In this document: piece by piece, positions 41,641 through 51,826 of the stretch
How positions within the stretch are numbered: the stretch's first letter is position 1
Layout of the letters: each line of letters opens with the position of its first letter
DNA from: Forficula auricularia
Taxonomy: Eukaryota; Arthropoda; Insecta; Dermaptera; Forficulidae
DNA: 64,000 bases
NCBI GenBank assembly: GCA_024734495.1
Contig: JALMQS010000030.1
Span: forward strand, 10,766,378 to 10,830,377
Reading direction: 5' to 3'
The notes under the pieces: generated by a model
Databases searched by the model: none
Told to the model about the DNA's origin: nothing
The model's input: the letters and a program-made list of their open reading frames with translations, nothing else
Made by a program: the position numbers and the translations under genes

Positions 41641-42831
41641 TTACATACATCATTAGTAGCAGAACGTAGTTTAAGTTCTTGAGAATTTACTTAAATACAT
41701 AAATAAATAGGTATATTATAAAAACGCCTGTAGGGTAGGCAACCGTGAGTGAATCATCCAAGTGTCCTATTGGAGGAGAAGGCGATGACGTCAGATTAAA
41801 GAATGGACGAGAAAACGTTTGAAAATCAGACTTATTGTATTTCTGCATGAATAAATAGCTCTGCTACTCTCGGAAAAACAAAACCATGGCTGAAAATAAC
41901 TTTTTTCCACTTTAAAAAATGAGCCAATTTAATATTATACTTGTTCTGTGTGGACTTATGGCATAATATTAATTAAATGTTTAAAAAGGAGATGGGTGAA
42001 TTTTGTATTACAAAAACAGCAGGTGTTTTTTTTTTTATTTTTTTTTATTATTTTGGTAACATTTTTTGCCATTTTCAAAAACTTTGCCCAATATAATGGA
42101 AATAATTTCTTTGTGATGGATTATTAAATTGAGATTATGTTAATTATGCTAATGAGCAAAAATTCTAAGATATTACCATTAGGTATATATATATATTGTA
42201 TATAGTTAACTAACTAAAGTACTAGGGACGAGGGAGGGAAATTATAAAGTAAATGGCAACCAATTTAAATATATATAGAGCAGGGAACATGGATATTTAA
42301 TTTAGAGCAGCTTTCGGTGTTTAGATGATAACTAATTGAATAGAATAACGCACACACCCGCCCCTATTTAGCTGATAATAAAATAAAGGGGCTAAATTTA
42401 AACTTTACTCTATTTTCAGCGGCCCCTTCTTACTTACCTTAAGCTCTCCTATATGAAATTGTTAATTATTAAACGAAGAGTAAATTTGAGGAAATTTCCT
42501 TCCATTTGAATAAATCTTGGAGTATATTTTACATCCAGCCTGTATTGAAAGTGGCTGGTCAAAGTTACGTAATACATACATACCTACATTTACCAGAAAG
42601 CAATCTCTTTAATTAGAAATTAATATTTTAATTAAGGACTTTAACGTTAATAAAGTCATGTTTTATAATCTAATCTAATAGAGTTTTCAATTTAGCGATA
42701 TACTATGTAGTAGGTACACACCTGTGTATCAGCTGAATTAGAAGCCTTAATAAATTAAAGGAAAAGTGAATTTTTTTCAAAACTTGGTACGTTCTCTGCA
42801 GGCAGTGTGCTATCGTAGCTAGGGCTTAGAG
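41641..42831. other. Largely unique sequence with a CRE-type site
   Basis: A CCTATTGGAGG (reverse CCAAT) near 41767 and a TGACGTCA at 41786-41793 lie close together. A PLE end (CTCTGCTACTCTCGGAAAA) is at 41859-41877. 41890-42560 shows no repeat family and no confident exon. Confidence 0.4.
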
Positions 42832-42911
42832 CAGTGGTCGTCAAACTGCGGCCCGCACCCGTTATTTGTGCGGCCCGCGAGATAGCAAAAAATTTTAATA
42901 GACAATGATTA

Positions 42912-43734
42912 CACTGTTCGACAAAAGATTTCTTCCCTTAAATCTAACAATGGATTCCAGTAGAGTTGATTATCATGCAATTTCACGATTTTTTACAACA
43001 CGTCGGAGTTTTGAGATATTATCGGTCACAATGATTGGAATTGGGAGGAATAATTATCGGAAAAGAGGTTTTTTTCTTTAATTAGTTTTTTCCTCTTATT
43101 AAAAACAAGGACTAAAAAGATGATAAAGGACACTCGATGATGGAGAAGTAATCTCCGGAGTCGAAGCTAAAATACAATGTATACATTAATTCATGTAAAT
43201 AATTGGTTTAATATCGGTCACAATGACGAAAAAGGCCATTTTGACCTATTTTCGAGTCCCATTAAATATTAAATAGCAATATTTCAAATCAAAATATTTT
43301 ATTGACGTAATGGAAAACAGTTTCCTCTTTGATTTTCAAATTACTACTTGTTTTTAGCTCAATTATAACTCGATTTATAACTAAAAAACTAAAACTACGA
43401 GATTTTATAGGATATTAAACAAGGATAATAACATAAGTTTTAAGTCTTTTAGCTATAACTCGAGTTCAAATTGAGCTAAAAACAAGTGGTAATTTGAAAA
43501 TCAAAGAGGAAGCTGTTTTCTATTACGTCAACAAAATATTTTGCTGTTTAATATTTAATGGGACTCGAAAATAGGTCAAAATGGCCTTTTTCGTCATTTT
43601 GATCGATAATATCTCAAAACCCTGACGTGTTGTAAAAAATCGGGAAATCGCATGATAATCAGCGTATAAAACTCTACTGGAATCCATTGTTAGATTTAAG
43701 GGGAGAATTTTTTTTTAATTTTTGTCGAGCAATG
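42912..43734. mobile_element. Foldback family B, full-length copy
   Basis: The ends CACTGTTCGACAAAA and TTTTTGTCGAGCAATG are inverted, with TA/TT at the flanks. The arms match the truncated copy at 15775-16325. A 178-bp retroposon sits in the left arm. A TA-type duplication would suit Tc1/mariner, but no transposase is present. Confidence 0.7.
43035..43212 (+). mobile_element. Short retroposon with 14-bp target duplication
   Basis: ATCGGTCACAATGA at 43021-43034 is repeated at 43213-43226. The insert matches 25824-25977. The duplication length points to LINE-driven retroposition. Ends: TTGGAATTGGGAGGAATAAT and ATGTAAATAATTGGTTTAAT. No promoter boxes are seen. Confidence 0.8.
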
Positions 43735-43799
43735 TTATCAAAACTGATTTTGCTCAAAGCTCATTTCATTGAACATCGTGAAAACACATTGAATTTTTA

Positions 43800-44817
43800 G
43801 TCCAGTCAAATTGTGCTCAAATGGGCTCCTATGGAGAAAGTTTTGGGGTAGTTCTGATTTTTTGCAATATATATGTGTTTTGCGGCCCTGAATTCAGACC
43901 TGAGGTCTCCCACCAAAATTTCGTTACGCAACATTGTAGAAAATGCAAAAAAAGGTGAAAATTTCCATTTTTTGGCGGTTTTTCGCTTATAACTCGAAAA
44001 CTATCAACTTTTCGTAAATAACCTTCCTATTCAAAATGAAAGTTAATAAAATTCTCTACAAATTTTATCATTTAGGTTTTTTCTTCGACCACCCGTTTGG
44101 GCTTAAGCGCAAAATCCAAGTTTTCGACCACGGCAGGCTCGCCGGATCACTCAAAAACTCCCACTTTTTTCGATATTTTCCCATTTTGATAATGAAGGAG
44201 CATGTTTTAGACAAAGACCATTCTACACATTTTTAAACTAGATTAAATTTTCTACAATTGAATCAAAGTTTCATCCTAATTGGATAAATGGTAATCTATG
44301 CCGCAATTAGGTTGAACTTTTGAAAAACTGCAATTTTTTTTTCAAAAAATCGTAATGTTTCCTTAATTAAATGAAAACCACTCAGAAACCTAGAAACTTG
44401 ATTCCTATTTTATTCTCTAGGGAATTTTAATGAATTGAACGTTTACTTGTACTATTTTTTTGTTAAAACTCCCTCTACAAATCTATTTATAGATATCCAG
44501 CATTTTTGCATGGACTTTGCGCTTGAGCCCAAACGCGTGGTTGGAGAAAAAACCTAAATAATAAAATTTGTAGGAAATTTTATGAACTTTCATTTTGAAT
44601 AGGAAGGTTATTTACGAAAAGTTGATAGTTTTCGAGTAATAAGCGAAAAACTGCCAAAAAATGGAAATATTCACATTTTTTGCATTTTCTACAATGTTGC
44701 GTGACGAAATTTTGGTGGGAGACCGCAGATTTGGATTCAGCGCCCCAAAAAACATATATATGCAAAAAATCAAAACTACCCCAAAACTTTCCTGATAAAA
44801 ACACAATTTGACTGGAC
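43800..44817. mobile_element. Foldback C with TA target duplication
   Basis: GTCCAGTCAAATTGTG and its complement are at the tips, flanked by TA (43798-43799, 44818-44819). Arms of about 300 bp share TTTGGTGGGAGACC-type, GTTGATAGTTTTCGAG-type and CATTTTGAATAGGAAGG-type words. The 66-codon frame at 44036 and the frames at 44580-44806 are arm sequence. Confidence 0.7.
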
Positions 44818-44889
44818 TACATATTTGGAAAAATGTGCCTAGTACCTAACTATAAAAGTTTACGAGACTGCGCACAATTTATTTTGACA

Positions 44890-44931
44890 ATATTTCCATT
44901 GACATATCTCTGTGAAGCTTCATTTTCCAAA
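44890..44931 (+). pseudogene. hAT dimerisation motif scrap
   Basis: IFPLTYLCEASFSK matches the (S/T)TYLCE.(S/A)FS core near the C-terminus of SPIN-like/ZBED-type hAT transposases. It is 14 residues long and followed by stops. It supports the hAT assignment of the flanking terminus at 42832. Confidence 0.55.
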
Positions 44932-44984
44932 AAATGATCTTCTTGAAAAATAAGCTGACGTGTTCTGATGTGGCCATACACTTG

Positions 44985-45796
44985 ACTTTACCATACAATC
45001 TGGCCCCTAAAATTATTTATAATCATGTAGGGCGGGGTAGTTTTTGCATTTTTATACTTCTGGAGTCCCACTGATTATGTATACAAAATTAGGTTGAGTT
45101 TGGTAAATGGGCAGGATTTTCATTTTTCACCCCCCCCCCCCCCCACACACACACACATTTGGGCGGTTAGTTTTTGCATTTTTAGACTTCTGAGGTCCCA
45201 CTAATTATGTATACAAAATTTGGTTGAGTTTGGTAAATGGCCAAGATTTTCATTTTTTGACCCTATACCCCCCCCCCCCGCCACCATTTTGGGCGGTTAG
45301 TTTTTGCATTTTTAGACTTCTGGGGCTCCACTGATTATGTATACAAAATTTGGTTGAGTTTGCTCAAACGGCGTAGATTTTTAATTTTTAACACTTCACC
45401 CCCCCTTCACCCCTTTAATTTTGGATCGATATGCATCAAAATCTAATCAGCTCTTATTCTCATTGGACCAAAGCTACATGTGAAATTTGGTTCCGATATT
45501 CAAACTAGTTTTTGAGCTAGCTCGTCCACAAAAATTTGGTAACGCACAGACTAACTAACTAACAGACAACCAGATTAACAGACATTTTGACAAAACAATT
45601 ATTATCTCGAAAAATATAATTTTTTCGATGTTCACTTATTAGGGCTTTTTTTGCAGACCGAAATGCCATGGTTTCGCTCAATTTTTTAATCAAAATAGTT
45701 TCAGCCGTTTTTGAGATATTTCGAAAAAAAGAAGGAAAAAAAACACTTTTTTCATGCATGATTACAATACTTGACCATACCCTGTATGGTAAAGTA
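44985..45796. mobile_element. ACTTTACC element with internal tandem repeats
   Basis: The left end ACTTTACCATACAATC and the right end GTATGGTAAAGT are inverted at the tips. 45038-45420 consists of three units of about 126-131 bp, each starting GTTAGTTTTTGCATTTTTAG with TCCACTGATTATGTATACAA and a C-rich end. The right part (TAACAGACATTTTGACAAAA, CCATGGTTTCGC, GTTTTTGAGATATTTCGAAA) is shared with 53690-54577. Non-coding. Confidence 0.65.
45769..45795. repeat. Terminal hairpin of an ACTTTACC element
   Basis: ACTTGACCATAC, CCT, GTATGGTAAAGT form an almost perfect 12-bp stem at the element tip. Confidence 0.65.
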
Positions 45797-46245
45797 ATAA
45801 ATACCGCAATCGCCTTTTCACTCATTTAGAAGACGCATTGAGAATTGCATGTATAAATCTTTATAAAATCCCTGTCATACATTTCGATAAGTTATTGAAT
45901 TTATACAAATTATTTTCTTCTATCTTTTTCAATTTAAATCAACTACTTTAAATTGCTTTGAATATTATTATACCTATTTATCTTCTGTAAATATATGTAT
46001 ATAACCAACAATTTTAATTTTAATACATAATATTAAAACATCTTGTAATCTATCTATCTTCTTTATCGATAAAATTATCATACATAATGGAAAAATTTAG
46101 AAATTTTTAAATAAATATACGACTTTTATTAAATTACGATCAATCACTAATATACAAATAATTTTATTGAATTAAATTAATTAAATAAAAAACTTTTCTT
46201 ATCCTGGCGTGATTCTTAGATTCCCAGCTGTCTACATATACACAT
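45797..46245. other. AT-rich, no recognised feature
   Basis: No open frame, repeat family or hairpin of note is seen before the foldback A copy. Confidence 0.45.
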
Positions 46246-46611
46246 TAGGGTGGTCCTTATTTTGGGTAATTTCGAATTTTTATGCTTGCAGGGGGTTCGA
46301 AATAAATAAAAAAAATATCCCCAAGTTTCACGTCTCTATCTCAATTTTAACCTGTGCCCCCAGCGATGTAAGTTTCCCATCTAAATAACATGGAATTTTT
46401 GCCAAATTGAAAGATCAATTTTTTATTTCGGCTAAAGTAATGGTTCAAAAAATTTGAAACTCTCTAGACTTTATCCTTATAATTCTAGCTATCCATCAGA
46501 ATTATTACAGATTTTTAGCTATTATAATTTTGTAGTTACAGCTAGATAATTAATAAAGTAAAGGGTGTGTAGTTTCACAGTGAATGAAATAAAACTCAAA
46601 GAGGTTTATAC

Positions 46612-46655
46612 AAACTCAATATATTTCAGATTATTAAGTCCATCATCAGAAGTTT
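46612..46655 (-). ncRNA. Hammerhead-ribozyme-like motif (PLE)
   Basis: Minus strand: helix I AAACTT, core CTGATGA, T, helix II GGA/TCT, GAAA, palindrome ATATAT, T, helix I partner GAGTTT. Helix I pairs over all six bases (one G-T). Confidence 0.65.
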
Positions 46656-46895
46656 ACAGGTTAAAACTAATAATATATGAACATGTGATCACAAATTATA
46701 ACATCTTAATCATATGTACCAATATAACACAAGAAAAACATCAACATTTAACAATAATGAATTTAAATTTAATTATGATAAAATTTAAATTCATTATTGT
46801 TAAATGTTGATGTTTTTCTTGTGTTATATTAGCACGTATGATTTAGATGTTATAATTTGTGATCACATGTTCATATATTATTAGTTTTAACCTGT

Positions 46896-46934
46896 AAACT
46901 CTGATGATGGACTAATAATCCGAAATATACTGAG
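46896..46934 (+). ncRNA. Hammerhead-ribozyme-like motif, slightly decayed
   Basis: CTGATGA at 46901, T, helix II GGA/TCC, GAAATATA. Relative to its twin it has lost one T in the palindrome and one base of helix I, so it is probably weaker or inactive. Confidence 0.55.
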
Positions 46935-47402
46935 TTTGTATAAACCTCTTTGAGTTTTATTTCATTCACTGTGAAACTACACACCCTTTACTTTATTAAT
47001 TAATATCATGTTTCACCTAAAACCTACACCACTTTCTCTAAGTAAAATACAGATAGATAAATTACTACTATATTTAACTATTAGTAAGTTATAGACTCCA
47101 AAATTATAATAGCTAAAAATATGTAATGGTTTTGATGGATAGCTACTATTATAGGGATAAAGTCTACAGAGTTTCAATTTTTTTGAACCATAACTTTGCC
47201 CGGAATAAAAAATTGATCTTTCAATGCCAAAAATCCCATGTTATTTAGATGAGAAACTTACATCGCTGGGGGTAGAGGTTATAATTGAGATAGAGACTTG
47301 AAACTTGGGGAATATTTTTTTTTTATTTATTTCGAACCATATGAGCCCATGTCCGCTTAAAAATTCGAAAATACCCAAAATAAGGACCACCCTAAGGTAC
47401 AT

Positions 47403-47535
47403 TATTTTTGCTCGTTTAATAAGATAAGATAGTATAGATTTTCAGTATATTTAAAATGATAGTTATTTGGAATCAATTAAATATTTCAAAGGGGAGAAGG
47501 GTGTGACTTGGACACCCTCCTTGGATAGGTTCTTG

Positions 47536-47591
<56 letters not shown>

Positions 47592-48064
47592 ATATTTTAA
47601 TTAGATAATAATAAAATATAAATAAAAATGAATTCTTACCTTAAGGGAAGCTGTGAATCTCATCTGCAGCAGCCTATATGGTCACGTGGTCTCCAGAAAA
47701 CACACACACACACCCTCTCTTGTCTGTGTCAGCGAGTCAACTGAAAAGAAATAAATAAAATATTATTATTATCTATTAGGAATAAATTCCCGTTAGCTTT
47801 TCGCTTTCTTATCATTATCGGATGGACAGACTCGAAAAAATTTATATAAAAAGAACAATATTATCAGTTTTAATGAATTCTCAATATTTCTATACCTACA
47901 GGTTATATAGAATTAAAATTAATATTTAATTTAATTAATTTAAAAATTAAAATAATATTGATGGGTATATCGCTTTTAACTAAATGGCTCGGTCTGTCAA
48001 GTATTAATTATTTAAATGATAAAATATAAGTACTGATGGCAACTAAACTCGAAACATATGTTTA
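47403..48064. other. Partly unique sequence with a long AT dinucleotide run
   Basis: 47538-47595 is an (AT)n tract. 47600-48060 shows no repeat family and holds the candidate minus-strand exon. Confidence 0.45.
47640..47740 (-). other. Candidate host exon with a start codon
   Basis: On the minus strand an acceptor (TTATTTCTTTTCAG) and a donor (CTTAAG|GTAAGA) bound 101 nt. All frames are closed in the first part, but an ATG 24 nt before the donor gives MRFTASLK with a phase-0 junction. This fits a second exon with 5' UTR and translation start, the sequence resembling the beginning of a signal peptide. A (GT)n tract lies in the UTR part. A possible first exon lies at 52101. It rests on consensus sites alone. 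Confidence 0.35.
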
Positions 48065-48066
48065 TA

Positions 48067-49042
48067 CAGGGTGGAGCATAAAGATCTACCACATTTTGAA
48101 GATGTATAAAAACTGAATATATTTTTGAAAATAATATAAAATAATTTTTTTTTTAATATGTTTTAAACATTATCAGAGAAAATAAACTGCAACGGATCGT
48201 TGCTAAACTTTATCCAAATTCATTTGAAATATTAATATGTTCTTGACTAAAGTACTTTAAAATATAATTTTACTAAAAACTATATTTAAGCTTTTTTGTG
48301 GTCCCCAAGGTACTTAATTAGGATATTAAATTTCATCAAAATTGGTTAAGTCATTTTCAAGATATTTAGAAAAAACTAAAAAAGTACTGAAATAAAGTAG
48401 TAATGTTTGTGGACCGATATGTACCAAAAACTAATCAGCGCTTCATTTTGTTAAACTAATGGTAGGTTTTCAATTTCATTTCAATCAGCGCAAAGGTGTG
48501 GAAAAAATCGTGGACGAAAAAAACGATAACACACACACACACACACACATCCATCCATTCCCATGCACTTCCAACATAAAGTAAAAAATGGCACTTTTTG
48601 GCCTCTCGACGAGATTCCAGGTAATTTTTGGCAAAACCGTCACGTGCTAAAATTCAATTTCATTGAATACTTCAATTTGTGACCTTAATTGAGTCTATGG
48701 GTTCCGTAGTCTTTACCTGAGGACCCTTTGAAGTCGCGCTTGCCGCGAGAGCGATTCCAATACTTTCTCCCATGCTTCGCATTGGATAAAGTAAAAGGAG
48801 GGGGGGGGTCAAAAATGAATATTACAGCCCTTTTAACCAAACTCAACCAAATTTTGTATAGATATTCTGTGTGCCCCCAGAAGGCTAGAAATGCAAAAAC
48901 TAACTAAATTTTGTATACATAGTTTGGTCGAAAGTGATAGTATTTTCATTTTTGACTCCCTCCCCTCTCCCATTTATACAAAATTTGGTTGAATTTGATC
49001 AGAAAGGGCTTCAAAATGTGGTAGACTTTATGTCCCACCCTG
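48067..49042. mobile_element. CAGGGTGG-ended element with TA duplication
   Basis: CAGGGTGGAGCATAAAG then CTACCACATTTTGA and their complement at the right are inverted, flanked by TA (48065-48066, 49043-49044). The interior is an ACTTTATCC element (48180-48797) and a reversed GTTTTTGCATTTTTAG-type block. Tc1/mariner-type termini; no transposase. Confidence 0.65.
48180..48797. mobile_element. ACTTTATCC element, uninterrupted copy
   Basis: It begins AACTGCAACGGATCGTTGC and ends CATTGGATAAAGTAAAA. It lacks the 445-bp array present in the copy at 21583, having a single AAAGTAGTAAT word at 48391-48402. A (CA)n tract is at 48530. The right tip forms the hairpin 48762-48792. Confidence 0.7.
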
Positions 49043-49089
49043 TATTTTCGACTTACGTCTGCCAAATAACATATAGTTAATAAGAAATA

Positions 49090-49835
49090 CTCCCTCCGTC
49101 CGGAAATATGGTATACATTTGCAAAAAAAAAAAATCAAATAATACTAAAATTAAATATAAAAAAATATTAAATTCATTTTATTATCACAATATAACTAAA
49201 TACAAACCATTTTAGGGTAATCCAAATTTGGTTAAAGTGAAATTTAGCCTTGTTGACCGCTTCTTCTGAACATATATACTTTTCAACTAATCGACCCTCA
49301 CGACAAAGTTTCACCTTATTTACCTACCTATGAGGAATTTTCTAGGAATTTTTCCCTCCTTTCAACATAATTGATTCCATACACGTTTTTAATGTTATGA
49401 AAACGTTATCAAGAGATTTGTCTTTAGCTTATTAAATGCATCTTGAACGCTTTCAATCAATTTATTAATAGCACCGTGTTTTAATTTTTCTTTGCTCTTC
49501 AAATATTGTAATATAATATGTTTCAAGATACCATGACGTTGTTCAATAGTCAATTGATTCGATTTGGCATCTCTTCTTTGTAAATTCACGTTTTTTTTGA
49601 GTTAAAATTTTCAATTTTGAAATTATAGCGGTGACTATTTTATTTTTCTTAAAAAACTAATATTTGATCTTCAAATTCCAACTCAACACAAAAGCAACGT
49701 CTGTCAAATATGTTAGGATATTTTAGTTATCAATGTAAACAATAACAATATAATGAGTATTGCCAGTTGCTTTTGAAACTCTGGATAATCTAAGATTATT
49801 TTTCAAATGTATACCATATTTCCGGACGGAGGGAG
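49090..49835 (-). mobile_element. Stowaway-like mariner with 32-bp perfect ends
   Basis: The ends start CTCCCTCCGTCCGGAAAT and stay identical for about 32 bp; TA lies at 49088-49089 and 49836-49837. CTCCCTCCGTCC is the terminal consensus of plant Stowaway MITEs and their mariner-like parents. The 746-bp copy still contains transposase scraps on the minus strand, so it is an internally deleted derivative. Confidence 0.85.
49395..49589 (-). pseudogene. Plant-type mariner transposase, N-terminal scrap
   Basis: SNQLTIEQRHGILKHIILQ and KSKEKLKHGAINKLIE fit the first helices of plant-type (DD39D) mariner transposases, where LT..QR..I...LL....N GKLK.GAI precedes the VS..TV.RIW helix. That helix is not intact here. 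A second open stretch further on (49160-49320, KVKLCREGRLVEKYICS) may be more transposase. The catalytic part is missing or unrecognisable. Confidence 0.5.
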
Positions 49836-50040
49836 TATTTTTTTTATTTTTTCGTTTTTAATTTGATAGTGGTCCTAAAGAAATTTTTCTTAAAATAAAA
49901 AAATATTAAGGCCTTCAAACAGGTTTTTCTTTAAATAAGATTGGAGTAATTTTTGGAGACGGACTGATAAGTGAATTAAGTGGATATTGATGAGGCAGTC
50001 AAAAACAGAAGAAGATAATTTACACTATCTTTTTATTCAT

Positions 50041-50084
50041 AAAACCGACGTTTCGGAGGCTATTCCCTCCTTCTTCAGGGTTTT
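50041..50084 (-). ncRNA. Best hammerhead-ribozyme-like motif in the window
   Basis: Minus strand: helix I AAAACC, core CTGAAGA, one extra A, helix II GGAGG/CCTCC, GAAA, palindrome ACGT, C, helix I partner GGTTTT. Helix I is six perfect pairs and helix II five. Every invariant core base is present; only the base between CTGAAGA and helix II is extra. Confidence 0.7.
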
Positions 50085-50229
50085 GAAAAGTCAGTGAAGG
50101 AAATCCAATGCGGCATTTCTAATGTAATTACATTATAATTCTGCTGAGAATGAAATACAAGATATTCTTGTTACTGCCACTGAAAGAGGAGACAGAGAAT
50201 GCCGCATTAGTTTCCTTCACTGACTTTTC

Positions 50230-50270
50230 AAAACCTGAAGAAGGAGGAATAGCCTCCGAAACGTCGGTTT
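50230..50270 (+). ncRNA. Hammerhead-ribozyme-like motif, twin copy
   Basis: Same layout as 50041-50084 in the other arm. One C has been lost at the helix I/core junction (AAAAC instead of AAAACC), which weakens helix I. Confidence 0.6.
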
Positions 50271-50334
50271 TATGAATAAAAAGATAGTGTAAATTGTCTT
50301 CTTCTGTTTTTGGACTGCCTCATCAATATCCACT

Positions 50335-50853
50335 TTTTCTTTAAATATTTAATTTTAATTTTTATTGAATTTAGGGACCGAGTTGTTGGTTTATAGTGGA
50401 ACATTATTAAAACTATATTGTTTTAAATTATTTTTAATATTTAGTTTAAATCTTACGTTACTTTTGAGACAGCTTTTTATTAATATTGTTAGCGACCACC
50501 TGCAAAGCTTACTAATGATTGCAAATGGTAGTTTGGCCAACTTTGCAGTTGGTCGGTAACAATATTAGTAATTAATTTCAGCAGATAAATCAAAATTATA
50601 ATTTTGTGGGTTAGTCCACTACTCGCTCTCATAGCCTCAAATGTATATTAAATAGAAAATTCTTAATATGAGAACCCGGCTCGCACATGTCCATTTTTTT
50701 AAATGGCTATTCTTAGCAAAATCTCCACAATCTTGTGTTTTGTATTTTGTTTCTGGTCTCTTTTATCTCAATCAAAACACTGTGGCAGAATTAATTTGAA
50801 ATTGGAAAATCGATAGGATAGGATGATTTCAAAAATGGTGAAGTTCTAATAGC
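50335..50853. other. No recognised feature
   Basis: A 64-codon open frame (50365-50559) has no motif. GCGACCACCTGCAAAGC and GCAGTTGGTCGG near 50490-50555 form a small inverted repeat. The rest is unassigned. Confidence 0.4.
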
Positions 50854-51763
50854 CCAAGAGCCCACGACGGCCAGACCTTCGTTATTTTATAAAAGCTGAA
50901 AGTTTTTCTGTGCATGTCCCCTATACAGGTAAGAACGACCAGCGACTATAGAGTTTGGGTTGTGGTTACTTTGGCAGGTAACTGGTAATAAAGGTGTATA
51001 AAATAGTACTTTAAATTCGTCAAAGTATAAAGCTCAATTTTTGTATATTTTCTTCGGGATAACTTTAGAAATCTCGTCATCATTGCCGGACACTTATGAC
51101 AGTTGCTACCCCTGCCAGACACCCCTAAACTTTAAGAAATTCAAGCTTGAGTGGTTTGCCATAAAAGAATTTAGTCTTTTTGATTTTAAGTCGATTCTTC
51201 CACGTTTTCAGTAGAAGTTGTCATTAATAGTCAAAACAACAAAAATGGAATGCAATAAGGTTATTCCTCTAGTATTAGATAAGAATCGATGGTTATTTTT
51301 GATTTTAAGTCGATTCCTCCATGTCTTCACCAATGGTTATCAATAATAACCGAAATGTCAAAAATCTATGTAAAAACCATTAAAACTGTCCGCCTATTGA
51401 GGTAACATTTTTTTATAGGTCGCCAAGTAACATATATAAAATTTATCTTTTATATTATAACGAAAGTATAATTATAATTTATTAAAGTTTAGGGGTGTCT
51501 GGCGGGGGTAGCAACTGTCATAAGTGTCCGGCAATGGATGACGAGATTTCTAAAGTTATCCCGAAGAAAATATAAAAAAATTGAGCTTTATACTTTAACG
51601 AATTTAAAGTACTATTTTATACACCTTTATTACCTGTTACCTGCCAAAGTAACCACAACCCAAACTCTATAGTGGCTGGTCGTTCTTACCTGTATAGGGG
51701 ACATGCACAGAAAAGCTTTCAGCTTTTATAAAATAACGAAGGTCTGGCAGTCGTGGGCTCTTG
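50854..51763. mobile_element. Foldback E
   Basis: CAAGAGCCCACGAC and its complement at the tips; arms 50854-51132 and 51483-51763 are near-identical inverted copies (GTAAGAACGACCAGC, ACTTATGACAGTTGC, CAGACACCCCTAAACTTTAA). The core 51133-51482 is the inverted relative of 9690-10007. No clear target duplication. Confidence 0.75.
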
Positions 51764-51826
51764 ATCTATAAGTGAAAATCATGGGGCGCGCACACACCAA
51801 ATGATTATTTATTATTTCTTTCATTT

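Larger units (their letters stand above)
42832..44935 (+). mobile_element. hAT remnant with nested foldbacks
   Basis: The 5' end CAGTGGTCGTCAAACTGCGG then CCCGC is a classic hAT terminus. After foldback B and foldback C, a short stretch at 44890-44931 encodes the hAT dimerisation motif in the same orientation. I infer one element opened by two insertions. The right end is not found. Confidence 0.55.
46549..47035. mobile_element. PLE inverted repeat inside foldback A
   Basis: Two arms of about 200 bp (GGGTGTGTAGTTTCACAGTG, CTCAAAGAGGTTTATACAAA, AACAAGAAAAACATC-type) meet at 46770-46790. The right side ends in the PLE terminus ATGTTTCACCTAAAACCTAC. Each arm has a hammerhead-like motif. The 81-codon frame at 46565 starts with GTG and is arm sequence. 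Confidence 0.75.
46246..47394. mobile_element. Foldback family A copy 2, opposite orientation
   Basis: TAGGGTGGTCCTTATTTTGG and its complement form the ends. The neighbouring bases ATACACAT and AGGTACAT are a decayed 8-bp duplication (5 of 8). Arm words match copy 1 at 2249-3256, and the central words (GTTACAGCTAGATAA, TTAGTAAGTTATAGACTCC) show that the copy is reversed. A PLE inverted repeat fills the centre. Confidence 0.75.
49979..50334. mobile_element. PLE inverted repeat with paired hammerhead-like motifs
   Basis: AGTGGATATTGATGAGGCAG and its complement at the tips enclose arms with CTATCTTTTTATTCATAAAA and GTCAGTGAAGGAAA. A partial copy lies at 10010-10546. Each arm has one motif, in opposite orientation. 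Non-coding. Confidence 0.75.

Noticed and set aside
42425..42445. Splice donor AAG|GTAAGT on the minus strand
   Set aside because: The only acceptor nearby would leave an 11-nt exon and no frame supports it.
44036..44236. 66-codon frame as a gene
   Set aside because: It is part of the left arm of foldback C and has a mirrored counterpart in the right arm.
46565..46810. 81-codon frame as a gene
   Set aside because: It begins with GTG inside a PLE inverted-repeat arm and crosses the palindrome centre.
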